10,244 bases of DNA from contig JAUWZF010000018.1 of NCBI GenBank assembly GCA_030615475.1, positions 1 through 10,244 on the forward strand, in the 5' to 3' direction. This stretch comes from Dehalococcoidales bacterium (GTDB lineage Bacteria > Chloroflexota > Dehalococcoidia > Dehalococcoidales > RBG-16-60-22). The translations under genes and the position numbers were made by a program. Position 1 is the stretch's first letter, and every line of letters begins with the position of its first letter. The notes beneath the pieces are model-generated. The model did no database searches, was not told the origin of the DNA, and saw nothing but the letters and a program-made list of their open reading frames with translations. Positions 1 to 6,895 of the stretch are shown piece after piece.

Positions 1-1
1 G

Positions 2-343
2 ATACGTGGAATATTTTTTTATTTTCATACACCATATTATGGATATGATGATTTGTATATAGAACCTGCTGAAAGAAATGAAATTCTAGGCAGATTATTA
101 ACTCTAAAAAGGAAATACAAAATATTAAACTCGCAAGCAGGTTTAAAGTCAGCATTAAATAATGATTGGCAGCGTCCATTAGATATCTGTCGTGTTTATG
201 AAAAAGGAGAGGTGTATGAATGTTGTAGGTATCCTGGAGACCCAAAATTGTGCCAGAACTGTGGATATTTAAGTTATGCTGAAGTAGATCAGACATTGAA
301 ATTGAAGCCGTCAGCTATTTTAAATGCACTGAAATATTTTTAG
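2..343 (+). CDS. Radical SAM protein, C-terminal fragment (5' end outside window)
   Basis: The reading frame is open from the window edge to the TAG at 341-343, so this is the last ~113 residues of a longer protein. A TTG at 53 could be read as a start, but the frame continues upstream in sensible protein (FFYFHTPYYG), which argues for a truncated view rather than a small gene. The segment matches my recollection of the tail of a family of archaeal and bacterial radical SAM proteins: a FHTPYYG stretch, an ExxELL/LKRK-like helix, an ILNS..GLK motif, then a cysteine cluster (CCR...C.NCGY) and a closing helix ending in ALKYF. The radical SAM CxxxCxxC core is not in the window, so the assignment rests on the tail alone. 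The DNA is noticeably richer in A+T than the operon that follows, suggesting a separate origin. Substrate unknown. Confidence 0.6.
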   Translation: MRGIFFYFHTPYYGYDDLYIEPAERNEILGRLLTLKRKYKILNSQAGLKSALNNDWQRPLDICRVYEKGEVYECCRYPGDPKLCQNCGYLSYAEVDQTLKLKPSAILNALKYF

Positions 344-612
344 ATCCAGTTCAAAGGTTCCACCTATCGTACAGTACCGCCCACCAAAGGGGACGATACC
401 TAGAACTTGCCGAAGGTCTAAAACATAATGGCCGGGTAGAGTCTTTTCAGTAACCTTTGCTTGGCCACCACTTCGTAATCTGATATATTTATCTTGTTTC
501 AATACTCAAAACTATAGCCTTTTCAATTATTATCCCTCTAAGTTATAGTCTCGCAGCTAAATCCTTACGCATTCCTGTTTGACTTTTCTCCTCTTGTTTG
601 GTAGTGTATTAG

Positions 613-656
613 GTGACAATAAGTCATCATTCATATCACTAGTTGATGACAGTCAC
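613..656. repeat. Nested inverted repeats built from TGAC/GTCA half-sites
   Basis: Four half-sites lie within 44 bases: TGAC at 614, GTCA at 623, TGAC at 647 and GTCA at 652. They form TGAC-N5-GTCA and TGAC-A-GTCA palindromes. A larger dyad joins GTCATCA (623-629) to TGATGAC (644-650) across 14 bases, with GTGAC (613-617) and GTCAC (652-656) outside it. The dyad lies 150-190 bases before the first operon gene, where an activator or repressor site would be expected. No matching regulator gene is in the window, so the protein is unknown. The 28-base span 623-650 also has the 11-6-11 geometry of a tyrosine-recombinase core, an alternative reading. Confidence 0.45.
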
Positions 657-682
657 ATAACGAGTTTTATTTTATTCTCTCT

Positions 683-712
683 TTGAAGAGTCGTAAACGG
701 TAAGTCTATTAC
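683..712 (+). promoter_or_regulatory. Weak sigma-70-like promoter candidate for the redox operon
   Basis: TTGAAG (683-688) and TATTAC (707-712) are separated by 18 bases and lie just downstream of the TGAC/GTCA cluster. Each box departs from consensus, and AT-rich DNA gives such matches by chance. Position is the main support: it would leave a leader of about 85 bases before the ATG at 806. Confidence 0.22.
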
Positions 713-805
713 CTCATCTAGATACTTTCTACAAGAGGCGATGAGACTCACGGGCAATCTTTCTTATCACATAACAGAGAACGAAAATAATGAGGAGCAT
801 CTCTA

Positions 806-1567
806 ATGAGATGGGGTATGGTGATTAACCTGGCAAAATGCACTCGCTGCCACGCCTGCGTAGCCGCTTGCCGGATTGAACATTTTCTACCCCTGGGTAT
901 CACCTGGCCGCGCCTGATTGCCTGGGAGACCGATGAACCTGGACAAGAGCTAACAACACTCCCCGTCCGCTGCAATCAGTGTAAAGAAGCCCCATGTGTT
1001 GAGGTCTGTCCCGCCGAAGCGACCAAGAAACGGCCAGACGGTATTGTTTATATCGATAATGATATCTGTGTCGGCTGCCGCTACTGCGTTGTCGTATGCC
1101 CCTACCAGAACCGCACTTTCTTCTCCCGCGATAAGGATCCCGGTTTCTTCCCGGGTTATTCGCGGACACGCTTTGAGAAGGCCGGCCGGAAGCTTTATCC
1201 GCATGTCTCCGGGACGACTGAAAAGTGTGATTTTTGCATGGATAGGATCGATGCGGGAATGGCCAAAGGGTTGGTCCCGGGCAAAGACCGTGAGGCTACG
1301 CCGGCTTGCGTAAACACCTGCCAGGCGAGGGCTTTGACCTTCGGTGACCTGGATGATCCTGCATCCGAAGTATCGGTACTGATAAGAGAGATAAATGGTT
1401 TTCAGCTTCATCCCGAGTATGGTACCGAGCCCTCAATCTATTATATCGATAGCAAGATAGGTAACGCGCCTTCTAATCTTGCTCCGCGGGAAGCACAGAC
1501 CGCTTCGCACATGCAGCATCTAAGCACAATGGAGGAAAGAGCGAAGCAAATTTTCGGGAAAAAGTAA
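806..1567 (+). CDS. Four-cluster [4Fe-4S] ferredoxin subunit of a molybdopterin oxidoreductase (NrfC/PsrB/DmsB type)
   Basis: Electron-transfer subunit expected to pass electrons between the molybdopterin catalytic subunit and the membrane subunits. Sixteen cysteines form the four-group pattern of the family: C12/C15/C18/C22, C56/C59/C64/C68, C88/C91/C94/C98 and C141/C144/C168/C172, enough for four [4Fe-4S] clusters. At 253 residues it is slightly longer than NrfC/PsrB relatives, with a ~75-residue tail after the last cysteine. There is no signal peptide or membrane segment, fitting a cytoplasmic-side subunit. The ATG at 806 is preceded at good distance by GAGGAG (792-797). It is the first gene of the run and is followed after 12 bases by the NrfD-type gene. 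The order B-C-A-cytochrome b differs from the common A-B-C order. Family assignment is firm; the physiological partner substrate is not known. Confidence 0.93.
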   Translation: MRWGMVINLAKCTRCHACVAACRIEHFLPLGITWPRLIAWETDEPGQELTTLPVRCNQCKEAPCVEVCPAEATKKRPDGIVYIDNDICVGCRYCVVVCPYQNRTFFSRDKDPGFFPGYSRTRFEKAGRKLYPHVSGTTEKCDFCMDRIDAGMAKGLVPGKDREATPACVNTCQARALTFGDLDDPASEVSVLIREINGFQLHPEYGTEPSIYYIDSKIGNAPSNLAPREAQTASHMQHLSTMEERAKQIFGKK

Positions 1568-1579
1568 GGAGGGCCAACA

Positions 1580-2527
1580 ATGTCCCGGATGGCGACACGC
1601 CAATGGATGATCACCCATGAGTGGATGGTCAAACCGATGCACCAGAAAGAGTGGATTGAAAGACGCGGCGTAATGATCTGGATTGCCGAGGTCTTTACCA
1701 GCCTGGGCTCGGGATTGTATCTGGTCTCTCTCTTTATGAATAGCTGGTGGGGGCTGCTCGTGGGCTGGATAATCATAATGTTCCTGAAATTGCCGGTCCA
1801 CATAGCCTACTTCGGCAAGCCCTGGCGGTTTTATCGCACATTACCGCCTTTCTCAAATGCCTGGAAAACCTCGTGGTTCGCTCGCGGCATTCTGTTTTCA
1901 GTCTTTTTCGGCACTTTTGCCTTCATTCAACTCGTGATTGGCCAGCCTGACCTGGCCAACCTGATAGGGCCTTCGGTGGCTGACCCGCTTTATTATACCT
2001 TCGGCGTGCTGGCTGGAATATTCGCCCTGGGAGTCGGCATCTATGGCGGTTTTATCATGAACTACTGCAAAGGGATTCCCTTTTGGAACCAGGGCCTCTT
2101 GCCCGTTGTGTTTGTGCTGGCCGGAGTCGCCGACGGCTTCGGTCTGGCGATGGGGATCGGCCTGGCCGGAGGCGACGCCAATGTGGCTCTGGCCGAAGCG
2201 GGCAGCCGCTACCTGCTGATGATCAATGTGTTGCTGATAGTCGTTTATTTAATCAGCGCCGGATATACCTCTTCGGTGGCCAAAATTTCGATTCGGGAAC
2301 TTCTCAAGGGACCGTCGGCGTTCATGTTCTGGGGGGGACTAATTATTCTCGGGTTGGCCGTACCGGCAGCGATATCGGTAGTCAGCCTTTTCAGCGGCGG
2401 AGAGGCCTCCAGTGTTCTGTTGATAATCGCCATCGCTGCGCATACGCTTGGGGCTTTTGCCCTTAAATATTGTCTTTTAAAAGTGGGAATCTACCGGCCT
2501 TTATTACCAAAAATTGCCGCATATTGA
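1580..2527 (+). CDS. NrfD/PsrC-type membrane anchor subunit, haem-free quinone-interacting
   Basis: Integral membrane subunit that in this family exchanges electrons with the quinone pool next to a ferredoxin-type partner. I see about eight hydrophobic segments, near residues 31-53, 58-78, 103-121, 136-161, 172-196, 212-234, 247-271 and 277-303. The tail (LKYCLLKVGIYRPL) resembles the ending of NrfD/PsrC proteins, and 315 residues is usual. The hydrophilic N-terminus with two histidines (H13, H21) should lie on one face of the membrane. The start ATG follows a strong AAGGAGGG site (1566-1573) that overlaps the stop codon of the ferredoxin gene, so the two are probably translated together. No conserved paired haem-ligand pattern is evident; the cytochrome b gene downstream would supply haem. 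A 79-base gap separates it from the catalytic gene. Confidence 0.88.
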   Translation: MSRMATRQWMITHEWMVKPMHQKEWIERRGVMIWIAEVFTSLGSGLYLVSLFMNSWWGLLVGWIIIMFLKLPVHIAYFGKPWRFYRTLPPFSNAWKTSWFARGILFSVFFGTFAFIQLVIGQPDLANLIGPSVADPLYYTFGVLAGIFALGVGIYGGFIMNYCKGIPFWNQGLLPVVFVLAGVADGFGLAMGIGLAGGDANVALAEAGSRYLLMINVLLIVVYLISAGYTSSVAKISIRELLKGPSAFMFWGGLIILGLAVPAAISVVSLFSGGEASSVLLIIAIAAHTLGAFALKYCLLKVGIYRPLLPKIAAY

Positions 2528-2606
2528 AACCCCGGTTCAGGTATTGGATTATCGGCAGAAAATGTATGTATGAATAGTATTTGTAACATTCAATCTGGAG
2601 TCTTAA

Positions 2607-4805
2607 ATGACTGAAAAGAAAATCGTAGAAACGACCTGCAAGAGCTGTCACGGAGGCTGCGGTGTTTTAGTCGAAGTGACCGACGGAGTAATCACACACA
2701 TTGAAGGAAATCCGGATTCAACTACCGGCGGAACAATGTGTGCCAAGGGCCTGTCCAGCATCCAGCATATCGATAACCCCTACCGCATTATTCATCCTTA
2801 CAAGAGAGCCGGCGAAAAAGGTGAAGGCAAATGGAAACAGATTAGCTGGGACGAGGCGCTGGATACGATTGCCGTTAAGATAAAAGAAGCCACCGAGAAA
2901 TACGGCCCCTGGACGGTGGCGACCTCCCAGGGGACGGGTCGGGGTTATAACCGCTATACCCACCGCTTTTCCCGCTCGATGGGTTCCGCAAATGTCATTT
3001 CGCCGGGCTATATTTGTCACAGCCCGCGCATAGGCCTCTACGGTCTGATTACCGGTTACGGCAGGCTCTATTGCGATTATCACGGTTGGGGCGGGGAGTT
3101 CCCAAAAACACAAATATCCTGGGCCAAGCAGCTTGAAATCAGCAGCGCCGATTCCGAGATGTGCTACTGGTACATGAAATCGCTGGACTACTGCAAGAAC
3201 CTGATAATTATCGACCCGCGGGCGACCGCCTATACCTCGCGGGCGACGCTCTGGCTGCAAATCCGACCCGGTACGGATGCCGCTCTCGCGCTGGGTATGA
3301 TTAATATTATTATTCAGGAAGGCCTCTGGGATAAAGAGTTCGTTGATAACTGGACCTACGGCTTTGAGGAACTGAAAAAGCGGGCGGCGGAGTACCCGGT
3401 GGAAAAAGTCTCGGAGATTACCTGGATACCGAAGGAGAAGATCATTCAAGCGGCCCGGCTCTTTGCTCAAGATACCCCGGGCGTTATCCAGATAGGCAGC
3501 TCTCTGGAGCGGCAGGCCAATTGTGGCCAAACTTTGAGGGCGATTATCGACCTGATGGCGATTTGTGGCAACATCGAACGACCCGGCGGTATGGTGAGTT
3601 GGGTACTGCCGGAGACCGGCCTGATCGAAGACGTCTTCAATGAAATCCCGCTTACCGATGAAATGAGGTCCCATATCTACGGCGGAGATAAATTTAAAAT
3701 GGGTGCCGCGCGGACCTGTAATCCTGACACTATCATACGGGAATTTAATAAAGGCGAGAAACCCATCCGCGTCTGGATAAGCGTCGGCGGTCAGCAGATC
3801 GTTCATATGGCCAATACCAAGCAGGTTGTCGAGGGTTTGAAAAAAGTCGATTTCATGGTACAGGTTGACCAGTTCTGGGGCCCGATGGCCGAAATGTCGG
3901 ATATCGTCCTGCCCGCGGCCCACTGGCTGGAAATGGACGATATTTACGACATGCACCCGCGCTGGTTTATCGAGGCCCATAACAAGTGCGTCGACCCGCC
4001 CGGCGAAGCTAAGTCCGATGCCTGGATTTTCAACGAGATAGGACGGCGGGTCGTTCCAGACTACTGGTTCAAGGATGTCGAAACCCTGCTGGACTATGAG
4101 CTGAGAAAAGCGCCGATTACCTGGAAGCAGTTCAGCGAAAAAATTATTTCCGGTTGTTTCGGTCCCGACCAGGTTTATTATAAATATAAGACCGACTACT
4201 GGCGCAAGGGGGGTGGTTTCCCCACCCCGACCGGCAAGCTCGAGCTTTATTCTACGGTACTGGAAAATCTGGGTTACGACCCGCTACCTTACTTTGAGGA
4301 ACCCGGCGAGAGTCCGTTTTCAACTCCCGAACTGACGAAGGAATACCCGCTGGTACTGACGACCGGCTTCCGTTCGCCGTTCTATTTCCTGGCTCAATAC
4401 CGTAATATCCCCTGGCTGCGCAGCTTCATGGAATATCCCACGATGCAGGTCAACCCGGAAACGGCTAAAGAACTGGGGATTGAAGATGGAGATTTCGTCT
4501 GGATTGAATCGCCGCGCGGTAAAATCATTCAGAAAGCCAGATTATTCCCGGGTATAGACCCGAGAGTCGTGGCCGCTACGGCAAACTGGTTTTACCCGGA
4601 AGCGCCGGCCCAGGGTTACCGCGGCGTGTTTATTTCCAATCCTAACGTTCTGACCGATAATAATCATCAGGACCCGATGTACGGCTCGCCGGACCTGACA
4701 TGCCTGCTATGCAAGGTCTACAAGTGCCAGCCGGAGGAACTGAAAGACCCGCAATACGCGGGTATATTCACCACGGAACACGGGGGCAAGCCATGGGCGT
4801 GGTAA
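2607..4805 (+). CDS. Molybdopterin (bis-MGD) oxidoreductase catalytic subunit, acetylene-hydratase-like branch of the DMSO reductase family
   Basis: Catalytic subunit binding a bis-MGD molybdenum or tungsten cofactor and one [4Fe-4S] cluster. Cluster cysteines are C11, C14, C18 and C45, with the customary lysine K47 just after. The likely metal ligand is C137 in ICHSPR, followed by H138, recalling the Cys/Sec-His pair of formate dehydrogenases and sulfur-compound reductases. Later blocks (TDAALALGMIN, PGEAK, TPTGKLELYS, LGYDPLPY) closely recall Pelobacter acetylene hydratase, and 732 residues is a matching length. However, the aspartate that follows the second cluster cysteine in that enzyme is H15 here, so hydratase activity should not be assumed. 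There is no Tat signal: translation begins almost at the first cysteine, and a TAA at 2604-2606 directly before the ATG rules out extension. GGAG at 2597-2600 supports the start. The enzyme should therefore be cytoplasmic. Substrate unknown. Confidence 0.92.
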   Translation: MTEKKIVETTCKSCHGGCGVLVEVTDGVITHIEGNPDSTTGGTMCAKGLSSIQHIDNPYRIIHPYKRAGEKGEGKWKQISWDEALDTIAVKIKEATEKYGPWTVATSQGTGRGYNRYTHRFSRSMGSANVISPGYICHSPRIGLYGLITGYGRLYCDYHGWGGEFPKTQISWAKQLEISSADSEMCYWYMKSLDYCKNLIIIDPRATAYTSRATLWLQIRPGTDAALALGMINIIIQEGLWDKEFVDNWTYGFEELKKRAAEYPVEKVSEITWIPKEKIIQAARLFAQDTPGVIQIGSSLERQANCGQTLRAIIDLMAICGNIERPGGMVSWVLPETGLIEDVFNEIPLTDEMRSHIYGGDKFKMGAARTCNPDTIIREFNKGEKPIRVWISVGGQQIVHMANTKQVVEGLKKVDFMVQVDQFWGPMAEMSDIVLPAAHWLEMDDIYDMHPRWFIEAHNKCVDPPGEAKSDAWIFNEIGRRVVPDYWFKDVETLLDYELRKAPITWKQFSEKIISGCFGPDQVYYKYKTDYWRKGGGFPTPTGKLELYSTVLENLGYDPLPYFEEPGESPFSTPELTKEYPLVLTTGFRSPFYFLAQYRNIPWLRSFMEYPTMQVNPETAKELGIEDGDFVWIESPRGKIIQKARLFPGIDPRVVAATANWFYPEAPAQGYRGVFISNPNVLTDNNHQDPMYGSPDLTCLLCKVYKCQPEELKDPQYAGIFTTEHGGKPWAW

Positions 4806-5908
4806 ACAATCCCGAAATCATCTTCGACAGTACGAAGATGGAGAACATCGGGGCGCCTAAAAAAAGCGCTTTGCCCGGTTACTATTTCCCACTGATAATC
4901 GGCATCGTCTTCGCCGAAGCGGTTATTCTGGGCTTCATCCTGTTCGATATCTTTCCCATTGGCGCTTTCGAAGTATACCCCTTCGCGCGGTACGCACCGT
5001 ATGTCGACGCCAGCGACGTCACGCAACTATCGGTAACGATTACGAGATGGTTATTCTTCCTGCTGACCGCGGGTGTTCTTATCCCTATCACTCTGATAAT
5101 CATCCTGGAGATTACCCGCCGTGTATTGATTGCGCGCCGGGGAGAACCCAACGCCTGGGACGACGAATTTCCCTGGCTGAATAAACTTGACCGTATGACG
5201 GCGGTTCCCGCCGATGCGCCAGCACGGGTGCGGGGCGATTACATCAGCCGTTTCGACGTCCACCAGCGTATCCAGCATTACGTCTTGATGGGTTCGTTCA
5301 TCGTTCTGGCGGTAACCGGCATGTTGAGGGGCTTCCCTGACTGGCCGACTTTTCAGTGGTTTACCGGCGTTTTCGGCGGTACCGGGGTGCTGCGCCTGGT
5401 CCACGATATCGCCGCCTTCATTATGATTGCCGACGGCATTTATCACCTCGGTTACATCGGCTACGGGTATTTCGTAAAAGGCAAATTTCCTTCAGCGATG
5501 ATGCCCCGTCTGAAAGACCTGAAAGATATTATTGATACGTCTCTCTGGATATTCGGAATGCGCCAGCACGAACCGGAGTACGACCATTTCCAGTACGGCC
5601 AGAAGATAGATTATTGGGCGATATTCTGGGGAATGCCGGTGATGGCGGTCACGGGCATGATTATGATGTTCCCCGCTTTTTTCAGCCAGTGGTTCGACGG
5701 CCAGTGGTTTGGGGTAGTTGCCACCGCCCATCGGGACGAGGCGGTTCTTGCCATTGGATTTATTATCATCGTGCATATGTATTACGGCCACCTTCAAACC
5801 AGCGCCTTCCCCGTGAATACGGTGATGTTCACCGGCAAGATGTTAAAATCAAAGTACAAGCAATGGTTCGGCCGGGAATATTCACAGATAACGGGCGAAA
5901 AGGAATAA
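4793..5908 (+). CDS. Di-haem cytochrome b membrane subunit (formate dehydrogenase gamma / Ni-hydrogenase cytochrome b type) with N-terminal membrane extension
   Basis: Quinone-linked cytochrome b. The C-terminal part (about residues 150-340) has the four-helix family pattern: HQRIQHY with H162 in helix 1, LVHD with H204 in helix 2, and H313 plus H328, 15 apart, in the last helix. These four histidines match the usual ligands for two b haems. The N-terminal ~115 residues add two more hydrophobic segments (about 32-54 and 86-106), which the classical gamma subunits lack. I chose the ATG at 4793, giving 371 residues and a 13-base overlap with the catalytic gene that suggests translational coupling; the ribosome site is poor (GGGGG, 4782-4786). 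An ATG at 4838 is another option. A start at 4700 is possible but would add 31 odd residues deep inside the catalytic gene. Sits last in the B-C-A-b redox cassette. Confidence 0.87.
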   Translation: MGVVNNPEIIFDSTKMENIGAPKKSALPGYYFPLIIGIVFAEAVILGFILFDIFPIGAFEVYPFARYAPYVDASDVTQLSVTITRWLFFLLTAGVLIPITLIIILEITRRVLIARRGEPNAWDDEFPWLNKLDRMTAVPADAPARVRGDYISRFDVHQRIQHYVLMGSFIVLAVTGMLRGFPDWPTFQWFTGVFGGTGVLRLVHDIAAFIMIADGIYHLGYIGYGYFVKGKFPSAMMPRLKDLKDIIDTSLWIFGMRQHEPEYDHFQYGQKIDYWAIFWGMPVMAVTGMIMMFPAFFSQWFDGQWFGVVATAHRDEAVLAIGFIIIVHMYYGHLQTSAFPVNTVMFTGKMLKSKYKQWFGREYSQITGEKE

Positions 5909-5949
5909 GGATAACAAAATCTATTTGTCGACAGCAGGATGAATAAAAA

Positions 5950-6885
5950 ATGGCCAGTATAACGCAGCGGTGGATGGGGCAGGGGAACGTAGTCAAATCA
6001 AGCTATACCGTCAGTGACCGACTGGCAGGAGCTCTGGACATAACCCGGCCGGTCCTTTCAACGATGGGAGCACTGGGCGTTGCCGCCGGAGCAGCCCTTG
6101 CCTACGGGGGCTTTCCAACGTGGAGCAAGTGCCTTGTCGGCTTCATCGCCGCCTTGCTGGCTTTTGCCGGCATTCACGCCTTTAACGACTTTGTAGATAA
6201 GCGCCGGGACGTGGTTTGCTGGCCAGGCCGTCCGATACCCAGTAACCGGCTGATGCCGCGGCAAGGTCTGCTCCTGGCGATAGGGTCTCATGCAGCCGCC
6301 CTGAGTATTGTCTGGTTCGCCTTCAACCCGGTTTGCTTTGCCGTCTCGGCGGTGGCCATCGGGTCGGGCTGCCTTTATTCCGGTTATTTAAGAGACCGAA
6401 TCGGCTATCTTATCCTTCCCCCTATCGAAGGGATGCTCTGGCTGTGCGGCTGGACGGCCTTCTCACCACATACATTATTTAGCTCCTGGGTGCCATGGGT
6501 CTTATGGTTATTTTCTGCAACCTGGCAGGCGGGGCACATCATGGTCTACTCTCCCTTACATCCTATCCAGCATGTTCAAGGGGTTAAACTTACTCAGGTG
6601 CCGGCTTTTATAAAGAAGACGTCTCCGCAAGCGGCAACAATTTTGGGTTTTGTATTTTTATGTCTGGCTTCTGTGGTATGCATCTATCTGGGCTTCTTTT
6701 TCCATCTGGGTTTACTTTACTTATTGCCGACCGGCATAATGGCCTTGCTCGCTTTGGCGATCAGCTTTAAGTATATGCGGGACTCTGAAAATTTCGCCAA
6801 AGGCATTAGAGCTTTTTCCTTCGCCACCTATTTTATGCTGGTCGCCCGTATATTCATATTGCTCAGCGTTTTCTTATTCTTTTAG
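5950..6885 (+). CDS. UbiA-like membrane prenyltransferase homologue lacking the second Asp-rich motif
   Basis: UbiA enzymes attach isoprenoid chains to aromatic or other acceptors in the membrane during quinone, haem, chlorophyll and lipid synthesis. The first diphosphate/Mg-binding motif is intact: N79-D80-x2-D83-x3-D87, followed by RPIPS (94-98). About eight hydrophobic helices and a length of 311 residues fit the family. The second Asp-rich motif (usually DxxxD followed by GxKTLPV) should lie around residues 196-217. Here the region reads HIMVYSPLHPIQHVQGVKLTQVP: the GVK.xxVP tail is kept but all acidic residues are gone, and none occurs from 161 until the late MRDSE segment. Either the protein is an atypical enzyme or it no longer prenylates. 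ATG at 5950 has AGGA (5936-5939) upstream. It follows cytochrome b after 41 bases and leads into the radical SAM gene with 10 bases between. Confidence 0.8.
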   Translation: MASITQRWMGQGNVVKSSYTVSDRLAGALDITRPVLSTMGALGVAAGAALAYGGFPTWSKCLVGFIAALLAFAGIHAFNDFVDKRRDVVCWPGRPIPSNRLMPRQGLLLAIGSHAAALSIVWFAFNPVCFAVSAVAIGSGCLYSGYLRDRIGYLILPPIEGMLWLCGWTAFSPHTLFSSWVPWVLWLFSATWQAGHIMVYSPLHPIQHVQGVKLTQVPAFIKKTSPQAATILGFVFLCLASVVCIYLGFFFHLGLLYLLPTGIMALLALAISFKYMRDSENFAKGIRAFSFATYFMLVARIFILLSVFLFF

Positions 6886-6888
6886 GAG
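6884..6888 (+). promoter_or_regulatory. Ribosome binding site fixing a TTG start
   Basis: AGGAG here overlaps the TAG stop of the UbiA-like gene (6883-6885) and lies 7 bases before the TTG at 6896-6898. It supports the unusual TTG initiation codon for the radical SAM gene and indicates coupled translation. Confidence 0.7.
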
Positions 6889-6895
6889 ACTATTT

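Larger units (their letters stand above)
344..805. other. Gene-free region upstream of the redox operon
   Basis: About 460 bases with no convincing gene. It holds the TGAC/GTCA palindrome cluster at 613-656, a weak promoter-like pair at 683-712 and the ribosome site of the next gene (GAGGAG, 792-797). One minus-strand frame of 60 codons (502 down to 320) overlaps the end of the preceding gene. Its middle (around PGHYVLDLRQVLGIVPFGG) reads like real protein, so it could be a small gene or a decayed fragment, but I recognise no family and see no strong ribosome site. No tRNA, riboswitch or clear rho-independent terminator was seen. Confidence 0.6.

Noticed and set aside
2528..2650. Possible Tat signal peptide on the catalytic subunit from an upstream start
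   Set aside because: A TAA at 2604-2606 is in frame directly before the ATG, and no twin-arginine motif lies between it and the first cysteine.
2718..3980. A 420-codon open frame on the minus strand inside the catalytic gene
   Set aside because: The plus-strand frame carries unambiguous molybdopterin-enzyme motifs along its full length; the antisense frame is a by-product of its codon bias and matches nothing I recognise.
4700..4792. Extending the cytochrome b gene to an ATG at 4700
   Set aside because: It would place 31 non-membrane residues, read from a second frame of the conserved catalytic gene end, ahead of MGVVNN; the ATG at 4793 gives a normal short overlap.
2607..4805. Naming the catalytic subunit acetylene hydratase
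   Set aside because: The aspartate position is a histidine, the residue after the metal-ligand cysteine differs, and it is encoded with electron-transfer and membrane subunits that a hydratase would not need.
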